64,000 nucleotides of DNA from Defluviitalea phaphyphila (GTDB lineage: Bacteria > Bacillota > Clostridia > Lachnospirales > Defluviitaleaceae). Under the pieces are notes generated by a model. The model was not told the DNA's origin. It searched no databases and saw nothing but the letters and a program-made list of their open reading frames with translations. The first letter of the stretch is position 1, and the number at the start of each line of letters is the position of its first letter. Both the position numbers and the translations under genes were made by a program. The DNA lies in the NCBI RefSeq assembly GCF_001466305.1, contig NZ_JWID01000002.1:71344-135343 (forward strand), given 5' to 3'. Below, piece after piece: positions 33,568 to 41,678 of this stretch.

Positions 33568-33597
33568 AGAAATCTTATTTAAAAGATTTCTTTTTTT
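33568..33597 (+). terminator. Rho-independent terminator between cas6 and cas10
   Basis: AGAAATCTT at 33568-33576 and AAGATTTCT at 33583-33591, a 6-nt loop and seven T residues to 33597. Confidence 0.85.
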
Positions 33598-33640
33598 ATG
33601 TAAATTTTTATATTAATATCTTGTTTTTTAGAAGCAAAAA

Positions 33641-33669
33641 TTGAAAATATAAAAATTTTAAGATAATAT
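33641..33669 (+). promoter_or_regulatory. Sigma-A promoter of the cas10 operon
   Basis: TTGAAA at 33641-33646 and TAATAT at 33664-33669 with a 17-bp spacer, just after the terminator and about 58 bp before the cas10 start. Confidence 0.6.
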
Positions 33670-33727
33670 ATAATTGTGGGTTAAATTACAAATATATAAA
33701 ATAATTTATATTCAAAGGAGGGATATG

Positions 33728-35512
33728 ATGGAGAATATGATGTGTCTATATCCCAAAACTATGGATATAGCGGAATTTAATCAAGGATATAATGAAATAA
33801 AATCTCATATAAATAATGAAAAAATAGAGATTTTAGAAAAATATAAAGATTATCCTTATATATTTAAAGATAATAATGGGAAAAATGTCAAAACACAAGC
33901 TTCTATTTATGATGTAGTAAGGCTATATGTAGCTTTAGACTATATTATTTCAGGTAAAGAAAATAAAAAATTTGATAGAATAAAATCGTATAAGCAATTT
34001 TTTACAGAAGAAAAAACAAAATTAAAATCCTTTATTCATGCTTATTTAAAAGGAGAAAAAGAAGAAGATTTTAAAGAAATAGAAATAGATTTAGTAAAAG
34101 GTTCTATTTATAAAATAAAAAAGTATTTTTTGGAAAATGACAAAATTAAAGATATTCGTGGAGGAAGTGTATTAATAGATTATCTTAATATTCAAGTTAC
34201 AGACAATATAATACAGAATCATTTGATTGATGAATGTAAGATATATAGTGGGGGAGGTAATATAGTTTTAATTACTCCTAAAGATAAGGGGGAACATATT
34301 TGTGAAATTTTAGAAAATAGATATTTTGAGATAGCTTTAACCGTACAAAATGCCTTTGAATTTATTCCTACCAACATAAATACATTTTTATATGATTTTA
34401 ATGAAATTTCAAGAGAATTAACTATAAAACTAGAAGAACGAAAAAAATCTAAAATATATCAAATAAATCCAGATAGTGAAGTGGAAATAACTATAAATAA
34501 TAAAACAATTCATTTTTCTAAAGATGAAAAGGTACAATCTAATGAAATTTGTCCTTTATGTCAAGTAAGAGATGGGAAATATATTATAAATACTGCTGAA
34601 GGGGAAATAGTAGCTTGTCCTTCTTGTTTTAGAAAAAATAAAGCAGGAAAGGATAAATCAAGATTTATGCAAGAATATCAAAATATAACTGGTGGAGAAG
34701 TAAAAAAGTCAATTAAAGTTATAGAAGATTTAAAAGATAAAAATAACAATATTGCTGTAATTTATGGAGACGGGAATAATATGGGGAATGTTGTAAAGAA
34801 TATTGACACTCCATTTAAAATGGCATATTTTAGCCGAAAAACTGATGAAATAACTAAATCTTGTGTATATAATGCTATAAAAAAGAACATGCAGGGAAAA
34901 GCAAGGTTTGAGGTTATAGCTTTAGGAGGAGATGATATTTTTATTATAGTTCCAGCAGATTATAGCTTGGAAATATCAAGAGATATTGTTACAGAATTTG
35001 ATAAAAAATTTAATTATGAAATAACCATGTCTGTAGGTATTTGTATAGGAAAGTTTAATACTCCTATTAGAAATATGTTTTCTATTGCACAAAAAAAATT
35101 AAAATCAGCAAAGCAATATGTAAAATCTAAAAAACTTAATAAAGGATCAATTGATATAGAAGTGCTTAAGGGTGTAGGATTAATTGATTGGAATAATAAA
35201 AGAAAAAGCTTTTTTCCTGCCAGTGCAGAAGAAGTATCAAGATTTATTTCAATTTTGAAAGAAATGAAAAATAATTCTAAAATTAAGCCTTCTCAAATAT
35301 ACAAATTTAGATATGCAGCTGAAAAGATGGAAAAAGAAGAATTTAAGCTCTTTTATTTATATCAGCAATCCCGTATAGGCAATGAATATTCAAAATATAT
35401 GAAAAAATTGTATAACTTTAAAGATATCAATGAATTACTTGAAAATATAGATGATTTTCCTTGGAAAGATATTACGGATTTATTTGATTTAATAAGGGGG
35501 GATTTTGATTGA
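33728..35512 (+). CDS. cas10: Type III CRISPR large subunit Cas10 (GGDD kept, no HD domain seen)
   Basis: A 594-residue Cas10. Two palm domains are present: the first has YGDGNNMG around Asp348, the second the cyclase motif GGDD at residues 400-403, so cyclic oligoadenylate synthesis is expected on target RNA binding. A zinc site (Cys275/278 and Cys297/300) lies between the N-terminal part and the palm. The first 270 residues show no His-Asp pair, so the HD DNase domain appears absent, as reported for subtype III-D. The ATG at 33728 is 6 bases after a perfect GGAGG; a longer reading from 33674 has no ribosome site. It leads an operon with overlapping genes for RAMP proteins and two CARF-HEPN nucleases. 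Confidence 0.9.
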   Translation: MENMMCLYPKTMDIAEFNQGYNEIKSHINNEKIEILEKYKDYPYIFKDNNGKNVKTQASIYDVVRLYVALDYIISGKENKKFDRIKSYKQFFTEEKTKLKSFIHAYLKGEKEEDFKEIEIDLVKGSIYKIKKYFLENDKIKDIRGGSVLIDYLNIQVTDNIIQNHLIDECKIYSGGGNIVLITPKDKGEHICEILENRYFEIALTVQNAFEFIPTNINTFLYDFNEISRELTIKLEERKKSKIYQINPDSEVEITINNKTIHFSKDEKVQSNEICPLCQVRDGKYIINTAEGEIVACPSCFRKNKAGKDKSRFMQEYQNITGGEVKKSIKVIEDLKDKNNNIAVIYGDGNNMGNVVKNIDTPFKMAYFSRKTDEITKSCVYNAIKKNMQGKARFEVIALGGDDIFIIVPADYSLEISRDIVTEFDKKFNYEITMSVGICIGKFNTPIRNMFSIAQKKLKSAKQYVKSKKLNKGSIDIEVLKGVGLIDWNNKRKSFFPASAEEVSRFISILKEMKNNSKIKPSQIYKFRYAAEKMEKEEFKLFYLYQQSRIGNEYSKYMKKLYNFKDINELLENIDDFPWKDITDLFDLIRGDFD

Positions 35513-36045
35513 TTAAAAAGGAATATCAAGTTGATATAGAGTTTAATTCCCCATTCCATATATCATCTGGAGTAGTAGAGAATGGTTTTATAGATGAATA
35601 TATAATCAAGAAAGGTCAAAATCCATATATTCCCGGATCTACTGTAAAAGGAAAGGTAAGAAGTTATTTTAGAATGCTTTTGGAAAGTAAAATGAATAGA
35701 TTAGATGCAGAAAAAATAGAAGCTTTAATATTTGGAGGAGAAGGATATAAGCCTTCAAAAATATATTTTGAAGACTTTATTTCAAATAAGCCCAAAAATA
35801 CAGATATAAGATATGGAATAAGAGTTGATAGATATAAAAAGACTGCAAAAGATAAAGGATTATTTAATTATGAAATAGGAGAAAAAGGAATTTATACTGG
35901 AAAGGTGATTATTTATTTTGATGATATTACTATAAATTATAAAGAAGATTTAGAAATGGCATTTTTAATGGTTGATGCTATTGGAAAAGGTAAGAGTAAG
36001 GGACTTGGACATTGTAAAGTGTTTATTAGGGAGGTGACAAAATGA
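35509..36045 (+). CDS. Small Cas7-like RAMP protein of the type III complex
   Basis: A 178-residue RAMP with the Csm3/Cmr4 pattern: SPFHISSGVVENG near the start, YIPGSTVKGKVRSY and the late Gly-rich IGKGKSKGLGHCKVF. Asp29 (FIDEYI) lies where Csm3-type subunits hold the RNA-cleaving Asp. It is shorter than most Csm3 proteins and could be a backbone subunit next to Cas10. The start is a TTG that overlaps the cas10 stop by 4 bases, with an AAGGGGGG site before it. Confidence 0.8.
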   Translation: MIKKEYQVDIEFNSPFHISSGVVENGFIDEYIIKKGQNPYIPGSTVKGKVRSYFRMLLESKMNRLDAEKIEALIFGGEGYKPSKIYFEDFISNKPKNTDIRYGIRVDRYKKTAKDKGLFNYEIGEKGIYTGKVIIYFDDITINYKEDLEMAFLMVDAIGKGKSKGLGHCKVFIREVTK

Positions 36046-37217
36046 ATATTAGAATGAAATTTAATTCTCCCTTATTAATAGGAGGTAAAAAGTTAACATC
36101 TAATTTTATACAAGGAATCGATTATATTCCTGGAAATGTTGTTAGAGCGGCTTTTGCTAGGCATATATTAAATCATTGTGCCGTTAATAGAGAAAATTAT
36201 GTTGAAATTAATAGAGAAAAAAAATATAACTGGGTATATTTTAGAAATCTAGACGAATGCAAAAAGTGCATATATAAAAATATTTGTAAAAAATTTAGTG
36301 ATATAGAATTTTCATTTTTCTATCCAGAAGATACAGAAGTAGTTCCTCTTACAGCTATGAAGTGTAAAGAAAATGATGAACATGGATATATAGATTGTTT
36401 GGTGGACGAAAGAAAATGTAAAAAATGTGAACAAAGAGTAGAATTTTCCACAGGCTTAAGAAAAAATGATAAACCATATTCTGTTATATGGAATTACTTT
36501 ACTAGAACTTCCATAAATCCATACACTCAAACTTCTAAGGATGGTTCTTTATATACCTTAGTAGCAGTAGAAGGAACAACTAAGGAAAATGATAAAATTA
36601 ATAGCTATTTTAAAGGGAAGATTGAAGGAATAAATGAAGAAGAATTAAAATTATTTAATGATTTACGTATTGGGAAATATATATCTTCTGGTTTTGGACA
36701 AGTTGAATTAGAAATAATATATGAAAATAAAACAGAGGATCAGTCTTTAATAATTAACAAAATGAAAAAATTCGATAAAAAATTTAAAAATTTATTAAAA
36801 AAAGAAAGAAATTTTAAAAATAACAATTTAGATAATTTTTTAGATGATAATTTAAATTATTTTGCTATTTTATTTGTTTCTGATGTTAAATTACCTCATA
36901 TAGAATTAAATGGTTATAAAAAAACAGAAGAATATAAAAAAGAATGGCAAAATCTATTAGATATTAGCGAAGATTATGCCATACAAATGATTTATGGAGA
37001 AACTAATATATATAGGGGATATGATACTTCTAAAGGAACAAATGATAATCGAAAAAGTGCAGTATTACATTTACAAAAGGGCAGTGTTATTGTATTAAAG
37101 ACTAATAATTCCTTTGAACAGATTTATAAAGATTTCTCTAATAAAACCTTTGGGTTAGAAACAGAAAATGGATTTGGATGGATTAAAATTTATGATGGAG
37201 GGGTAGATAATGAATAA
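36042..37217 (+). CDS. csx10: Csx10-like (Cas5-group) RAMP protein
   Basis: A 391-residue RAMP beginning MNIRMKFNSPLLIGG, followed by YIPGNVVRAAFA, the pattern of Csx10/Cas5-group proteins that hold the crRNA 5' handle. Two Cys groups (73/76/82 and 108/119/126/129) could bind zinc. Later segments include SFFYPEDTEVVPLT, STGLRKNDKP, a central FKGKIEG and the Gly-rich YISSGFGQVELE. Csx10 is the marker of subtype III-D, consistent with the HD-less Cas10. It overlaps the preceding gene by ATGA. Csm4/Cmr3-like is the alternative name for the same role. Confidence 0.72.
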   Translation: MNIRMKFNSPLLIGGKKLTSNFIQGIDYIPGNVVRAAFARHILNHCAVNRENYVEINREKKYNWVYFRNLDECKKCIYKNICKKFSDIEFSFFYPEDTEVVPLTAMKCKENDEHGYIDCLVDERKCKKCEQRVEFSTGLRKNDKPYSVIWNYFTRTSINPYTQTSKDGSLYTLVAVEGTTKENDKINSYFKGKIEGINEEELKLFNDLRIGKYISSGFGQVELEIIYENKTEDQSLIINKMKKFDKKFKNLLKKERNFKNNNLDNFLDDNLNYFAILFVSDVKLPHIELNGYKKTEEYKKEWQNLLDISEDYAIQMIYGETNIYRGYDTSKGTNDNRKSAVLHLQKGSVIVLKTNNSFEQIYKDFSNKTFGLETENGFGWIKIYDGGVDNE

Positions 37218-37572
37218 AGAAATAAAAAATAAAATTTTAGAATACATAGATGAAATTAAAAGTAATAATATATTTTGGGAAAAAACAGGGAGTAAAAATT
37301 TAGGTAGTACAAATATTAGAAATATGGCTACAATAGCTTTAAATGCTGATTGTTATAAGGAATTGGAATTATATATAGCATATAAAATAGCAAGAGGAAA
37401 CGGATGGGAAAAAAATTTTAAAGATAATAAAAAATTTGGAGAAATTATTTTAGAATATATGGATAAAATAAAAAAACTTTCTGATACAGAAGAAGAAGCC
37501 TTATCAAATATCAGTAAATTTTTTGGCTATTTATACTGGTTTAGAAAAAGTATTGAGAAAGGAGGAAAATAA
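37210..37572 (+). CDS. Small helical protein, candidate Cas11 (Csm2/Cmr5-like) subunit
   Basis: A 120-residue, mostly helical, charged protein. Segments TNIRNMATIALNAD, YIAYKIARGNGWEKNF and SKFFGYLYWFRKSIE recall small type III subunits. Its size and place between a Csx10-like and a Csm3-like gene fit Cas11, which lines the inner filament of the complex. It overlaps its neighbours at both ends (8 bases with csx10, 1 with the next). Sequence similarity by eye is weak, and a Csx19-type accessory is the alternative. Confidence 0.6.
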   Translation: MNKEIKNKILEYIDEIKSNNIFWEKTGSKNLGSTNIRNMATIALNADCYKELELYIAYKIARGNGWEKNFKDNKKFGEIILEYMDKIKKLSDTEEEALSNISKFFGYLYWFRKSIEKGGK

Positions 37573-38333
37573 TGTTATTTAATAAATTTCAAAATAAGTA
37601 TATTATAAAGGGAACATTATATGCCTTAACTCCTCTTCATATTGGTTCAGGACAAGAAAATTTTGACCCTGTATTAGCAGATAATACTGTTATAAGAGAT
37701 CATAAAGGAATTCCTTATATTCCAGGAAGTTCATTAAAAGGGACTATTAGATCATATATTGAAAGGATTCTTTATAGTGGAGTATATAAAGGATTAAATT
37801 CCTGTTTAATTGTTAATGAACCTTGTGTTTCAGATGACGATATTAAAAAAATAAAAAAAGAGATAAAAGATAAAAACTTAAATGATAAAAAAGAAGCAGA
37901 AGAAATATACAGTAAGCTTTGTAGTGTTTGTAAATTATTTGGTTCTAATTATTTTGCTTCTAAGATACATATTAGAGATGCCAACTTAAAATCAGGAGAA
38001 AAGGTATATATTGATATGAGAGATGGAGTGGCTATAGATAGGGATACAGGAACAGAAAATAATAAATACGATTTTGAGTGTGTAAGTTCAGGAAGTAAAT
38101 TTGATTTTTATATGACCGTTGATAACATTGAAGATGAACTTTTAGAAATATTAAAGTTAATTATAAGCATATTAAAAAATGGAGATTTTCGCATAGGAGG
38201 AAAGACTTCTGCAGGATTAGGAAGTATCCAATTACAAGAAGTAAAAATTTATAAAATTACTATGGATAATCTAAAAACTTATTTAGAAAAAGGATTAGAA
38301 GCTTTAGAAGAAATGGAGTGGGAAAATGTTTAA
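37572..38333 (+). CDS. Csm3-like Cas7 RAMP protein (first)
   Basis: A 253-residue Cas7-group RAMP very like Csm3: LTPLHIGSGQENFDP, ADNTVIRDHKGIPYIPGSS then LKGTIRSYIE, CSVCKLFG, and the late GKTSAGLGSIQL. Asp37 in the ADN segment corresponds to the catalytic Asp of Csm3 that cuts target RNA at 6-nt steps. Two Cys in CSVC may join a zinc site. It overlaps the small-subunit gene by one base and the next RAMP by 8. It probably forms part of the helical backbone that measures the guide. Confidence 0.87.
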   Translation: MLFNKFQNKYIIKGTLYALTPLHIGSGQENFDPVLADNTVIRDHKGIPYIPGSSLKGTIRSYIERILYSGVYKGLNSCLIVNEPCVSDDDIKKIKKEIKDKNLNDKKEAEEIYSKLCSVCKLFGSNYFASKIHIRDANLKSGEKVYIDMRDGVAIDRDTGTENNKYDFECVSSGSKFDFYMTVDNIEDELLEILKLIISILKNGDFRIGGKTSAGLGSIQLQEVKIYKITMDNLKTYLEKGLEALEEMEWENV

Positions 38334-39117
38334 AAAATTACATAATGAAGCCTTTATTTCATATAAATTAAAAACAGTTAGTCCACTTTATATTGGAAGT
38401 CATAATGAAGATAGTTTAAATCCTAATGCAGTGGATAATTCATTTTTAACTGTATATCGTGATGGTAACCCTGTTCCTGTTTTACCTGGGACAAGTTTAA
38501 AGGGAGTTTTACGTTCTAATAGCGAAAAAATTTTAGAGGGTAGTTGCGACCCTTTAAGAAATAATTGTGGGAAAAAAGTAGATAGGAAAAAAGATGATGG
38601 AACGGCAAGGTATAAAAAAAGTTGCCCAGTATGCAAACTATTTGGTTCAACTGCATTAAAAAGTAGAATTCTTTTTGGAGATGCTTATCCTGAAGGAGAA
38701 TATAAAATAGGGGCAAGAAAATCTGTGGCTATTGATAGAATTACTGGAGCTGCAAAAGGAAGTGCTTTATTCGATTTTGAATATGTAGAAGATGCTTTAT
38801 TTAAAGGAAATATACAGATTCAAAATTTTTTTAAATGGCATATAAAATTACTAATAGATTTATTTGAAAGGATTAATGAGGGTTATATTGTTTTTGGAGG
38901 TTTTACTTCTAAGGGATTTGGAAGAATGAAATTAGAAGAATTTAACATTGTATTAAGATACTATGATAAATCAAAATGTAGTAATGAATATATAGATAAA
39001 GGATTTTACATGGAGAAAAAAATAGAAACATTTGAAGATATAAAGAATTTATTACAGAATATATTATTAACTAAAAATGAAACAGATAGGTGTGAATACA
39101 ATGAAAAAGCCATATAG
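38326..39117 (+). CDS. Csm3-like Cas7 RAMP protein (second)
   Basis: A 263-residue paralogue of the preceding RAMP: SPLYIGSHNEDSLNP, AVDNSFLTVYRDG, VLPGTSLKGVLRS, CPVCKLFGS and the Gly-rich GGFTSKGFGRMKLEEF. Asp37 is again at the place of the RNA-cleaving residue, and AIDRITGAAK matches AIDRDTGTEN of its neighbour. III-D complexes often carry several different Cas7 subunits in place of one repeated subunit. It overlaps the next gene by 17 bases. Confidence 0.87.
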   Translation: MFKKLHNEAFISYKLKTVSPLYIGSHNEDSLNPNAVDNSFLTVYRDGNPVPVLPGTSLKGVLRSNSEKILEGSCDPLRNNCGKKVDRKKDDGTARYKKSCPVCKLFGSTALKSRILFGDAYPEGEYKIGARKSVAIDRITGAAKGSALFDFEYVEDALFKGNIQIQNFFKWHIKLLIDLFERINEGYIVFGGFTSKGFGRMKLEEFNIVLRYYDKSKCSNEYIDKGFYMEKKIETFEDIKNLLQNILLTKNETDRCEYNEKAI

Positions 39118-39958
39118 TTTTATACCTTTTTTACCTATGAAAGAATATAAGAAAACTGGGAACGAAGAAGGGAAAATTGATATAAAATTAGAAGTCTTAA
39201 CACCAGTACATATTTCATCGGGACATTTACAAGAACATAATAATTTATTATATAAACAATTTGTTAAATTCAATAATAGACCTATTATTCCTGGTACTAG
39301 TTTAAAAGGATGTATTCGTTCCATTGCAGAGGCAATATCTTATAGTTGTTACCCTAAATCAAAAAATGTAGATTATAAAAAATTTTCTAAAAACAAACTA
39401 GATGAAAGTAATAACTGTATTATATGCAATATGTTTGGGGCTATGGGAAAGAAAAGCAAAATTAGATTTGAAGATTTACAGCTTAGAGAAGAAGATATAA
39501 AAAATAAAATGATTATATTAAATATTCCACAATTTTATCCTCCTAGACCTGAAAATAATTTATATTTAGAAAATAATAAGTATAAAGGTTATAAATTTTA
39601 TCATCATGGGGATAAAAAAATTTTAGAAAAAGGGAAATTTCCTTATGAATTTGTAAATATAGGAGGAATATTTGAAGGAAGTATAAGATTTGAAAATATG
39701 ACAGAGGAACAAGTTAATTTACTTTGTTTTTCTTTAGGACTTAATGGAAGAATTCAGCCTAAAATCGGATATGGAAAACCTGCTTATTATGGAAGTGTTA
39801 AAATAACTACTAATGAACAAAAATGGATAGAAAAAGCAAATAAATATGAAAATCAATCTTCGGAAGAAGTTAAAGGAAATATTAAAAAGTTAATAAATAT
39901 ATTAAATTATGATAGATCCAAAAGAAATATAAGTGAATGGGAAAATGGCATGTATTAG
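39101..39958 (+). CDS. Csm5-like RAMP protein without the catalytic Asp
   Basis: A 285-residue RAMP: LTPVHISSGHLQEHNN, IIPGTSLKGCIRSIAE, CIICNMFG and GLNGRIQPKIGYGKPAYYG. The segment equal to (A/V)DN in the two preceding RAMPs reads NNLLYKQF, so the cleaving Asp is absent. It may cap the complex (Csm5/Cmr6 role). The ATG at 39101 has an AGGTGTG site 8-9 bases before; the earlier ATG at 39077 lies deeper in the upstream gene without one. Confidence 0.78.
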   Translation: MKKPYSFIPFLPMKEYKKTGNEEGKIDIKLEVLTPVHISSGHLQEHNNLLYKQFVKFNNRPIIPGTSLKGCIRSIAEAISYSCYPKSKNVDYKKFSKNKLDESNNCIICNMFGAMGKKSKIRFEDLQLREEDIKNKMIILNIPQFYPPRPENNLYLENNKYKGYKFYHHGDKKILEKGKFPYEFVNIGGIFEGSIRFENMTEEQVNLLCFSLGLNGRIQPKIGYGKPAYYGSVKITTNEQKWIEKANKYENQSSEEVKGNIKKLINILNYDRSKRNISEWENGMY

Positions 39959-39969
39959 GAGAGATGTTT

Positions 39970-40479
39970 ATGGAAAACAAAGGACTACTTTTAGAAGCAT
40001 CAGAAAGAGCTGCAGAATTTATTAATAAAAATCACTATTCAAATTTTATCTCAAAAATTTTAGAATTATTACACGTAGCAAAATATTCTAGTGATGATGA
40101 ATATGAACAAAAACAAAAATTTTTTAGATTATTATATCAACTTAAAAATTCAGCTAAAATAGAAATTATAGGTGGAGGAAAAGAATTAAAAAATGGATTT
40201 AAAGAATTTGTAGATAAATATATTAAATTAAAGAAAAAAGAAGGATTTATTTTAGAAAATGAAGATTTTAAAGATTGTACTTTAGAAGAAATAGAATATA
40301 TTTTAGGATGGACAAGAAGATTAATTAAGGAAGATAAGAATAAAAATACAAAAAATAAAAACTTTAACAAAAAAGTTAAATATAAAAGAAATTATAGAGG
40401 TAGTAAAAATATGTCTAATAATAGTATTGGTAGTTCAGTAATGCAAAATGCATTTAAAGGGTTGGATATTAAATTTTAA
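39970..40479 (+). CDS. Small basic helical protein of the CRISPR operon
   Basis: A 169-residue protein I do not recognise with certainty. Residues 1-110 look helical (SNFISKILELLHVAKY, KFFRLLYQLKNSAK, FKEFVDKYIKLKKKEG), resembling Csm2-type small subunits. Residues 120-150 are a Lys/Asn/Arg-rich tail that could bind nucleic acid. The ATG at 39970 has an AGGAGAG site; the longer frame overlaps the RAMP stop. It is one of two Cas11 candidates, or a subtype-specific accessory. Confidence 0.6.
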   Translation: MENKGLLLEASERAAEFINKNHYSNFISKILELLHVAKYSSDDEYEQKQKFFRLLYQLKNSAKIEIIGGGKELKNGFKEFVDKYIKLKKKEGFILENEDFKDCTLEEIEYILGWTRRLIKEDKNKNTKNKNFNKKVKYKRNYRGSKNMSNNSIGSSVMQNAFKGLDIKF

Positions 40480-40506
40480 GAAGTATTTTTAAAGGAGCGA
40501 GTAACT

Positions 40507-41661
40507 TTGGAAAAAGTTTTAATATCTGTTATAGGGAAAAATACATATCCGGAAACTGAATATATTTTTAAAGGAAAAAGCATAAGAAGTAATTTAGTAA
40601 TGGATGTCTTGTACAATGAAATTAAACTGGATCAAATTTATGTTTTAGGAACAGAAACATCTTTGTGGGAAAATATAGATAAGACAAATATTCCTTATAA
40701 AAAGATAATTATTCCTTATGGCGAACAAAATGAAGATTATATTAAAATTTTTAAAACTATATCTACAATAGAAGTAAAAGATAAAGAAATATATATAGAT
40801 GTAACCCATGGATTTCGTTCCATTCCTTTTTATTTATTTTCAGCTCTTAATTATTTTAGTATTATACAAAATGCAAAAATTAAAGGATGTTACTATGGGA
40901 TGTATCGTGGAGAAGGAGAACAAGCACCCATAGTAGATATGCAATCATTAATGGAATTACAAAAGTGGATTGGGGCTTATCATGTTTTTAATTCCAGTGG
41001 AATTTCAACTGAAATTGCTGATCTTTTAGATGAAAAACAAAATGATTTTTATTTAAATAAAGAAGTAGATAAAAGTAAAGGCCCTAAAAATTTAAAAAAA
41101 GTTTCTAAAGCATTAAAAGATTTATCTTATGCTATAGGATTAAATTATACAAAAGAAGTAAAAGATACTGCACATATATTACTTGATTTATTGCAAGATA
41201 AATCTGTTGAAGAGGAAATAGAATATTTTGTAAAACAATTTTCAATAATTGTCCCTATGCTTAAAGAAGATTTGAAAAATATTGTGGAACATGAATATCA
41301 CTGGCAAATACAATTATTTTTAGCAGAATTATATTATCGTTATAACAGATATACAAATTGCCTTACGACTCTTAGAGAGTTAATTATTACATATTTAATA
41401 GAAATGGTAGAAAATAAACCGGAATATATTTATAACCGTAAATATAGAGAAAGTATATCCAATAAATTGCATGAAAAAGACCATAAGAATGAAGATATAA
41501 AAAAAATAAAACAATTATATAAAGATATTTCAGATATGAGAAATGTCTCAGGACATGGAGGAATGAGGGAAGAAGGACGAATGCGCTTGGGTGCTGCAAA
41601 AGAAAAAATTAAAGATAAGATTGATTTATTAAAGTCAATTTTATTAAAAATTAGTAGGTAG
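40507..41661 (+). CDS. csx1: CARF-HEPN ribonuclease, Csx1/TM1812 family
   Basis: A 384-residue protein. The N-terminal CARF domain has KVLISVIGKN, YVLGTETS and the signature DVTHGFRSIPF from Asp98, typical of the TM1812 branch. The C-terminal HEPN domain has the RNase motif R-x4-H (Arg345 to His350, RNVSGH). It should be a dimer switched on by the cyclic oligoadenylate made by Cas10, then cutting RNA without much sequence preference. The start is a TTG with an AAAGGAGCG site, 27 bp after the small protein. It is followed by a second, different CARF-HEPN nuclease. Confidence 0.88.
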   Translation: MEKVLISVIGKNTYPETEYIFKGKSIRSNLVMDVLYNEIKLDQIYVLGTETSLWENIDKTNIPYKKIIIPYGEQNEDYIKIFKTISTIEVKDKEIYIDVTHGFRSIPFYLFSALNYFSIIQNAKIKGCYYGMYRGEGEQAPIVDMQSLMELQKWIGAYHVFNSSGISTEIADLLDEKQNDFYLNKEVDKSKGPKNLKKVSKALKDLSYAIGLNYTKEVKDTAHILLDLLQDKSVEEEIEYFVKQFSIIVPMLKEDLKNIVEHEYHWQIQLFLAELYYRYNRYTNCLTTLRELIITYLIEMVENKPEYIYNRKYRESISNKLHEKDHKNEDIKKIKQLYKDISDMRNVSGHGGMREEGRMRLGAAKEKIKDKIDLLKSILLKISR

Positions 41662-41678
41662 ATAATCGGAGGATTATA

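Larger units (their letters stand above)
33257..33727. other. 471-bp gap between cas6 and cas10
   Basis: No open frame with a ribosome site is seen. It holds a single 40-nt repeat-like hairpin (33289-33328), about 240 bp of AT-rich DNA with no second repeat copy, a strong terminator (33568-33597) and the cas10 promoter (33641-33669). The terminator may end the cas6 mRNA or a short non-coding RNA. Confidence 0.7.

Noticed and set aside
33728-34550. HD nuclease domain in Cas10
   Set aside because: No His-Asp pair with suitable surroundings is found in the first 270 residues.
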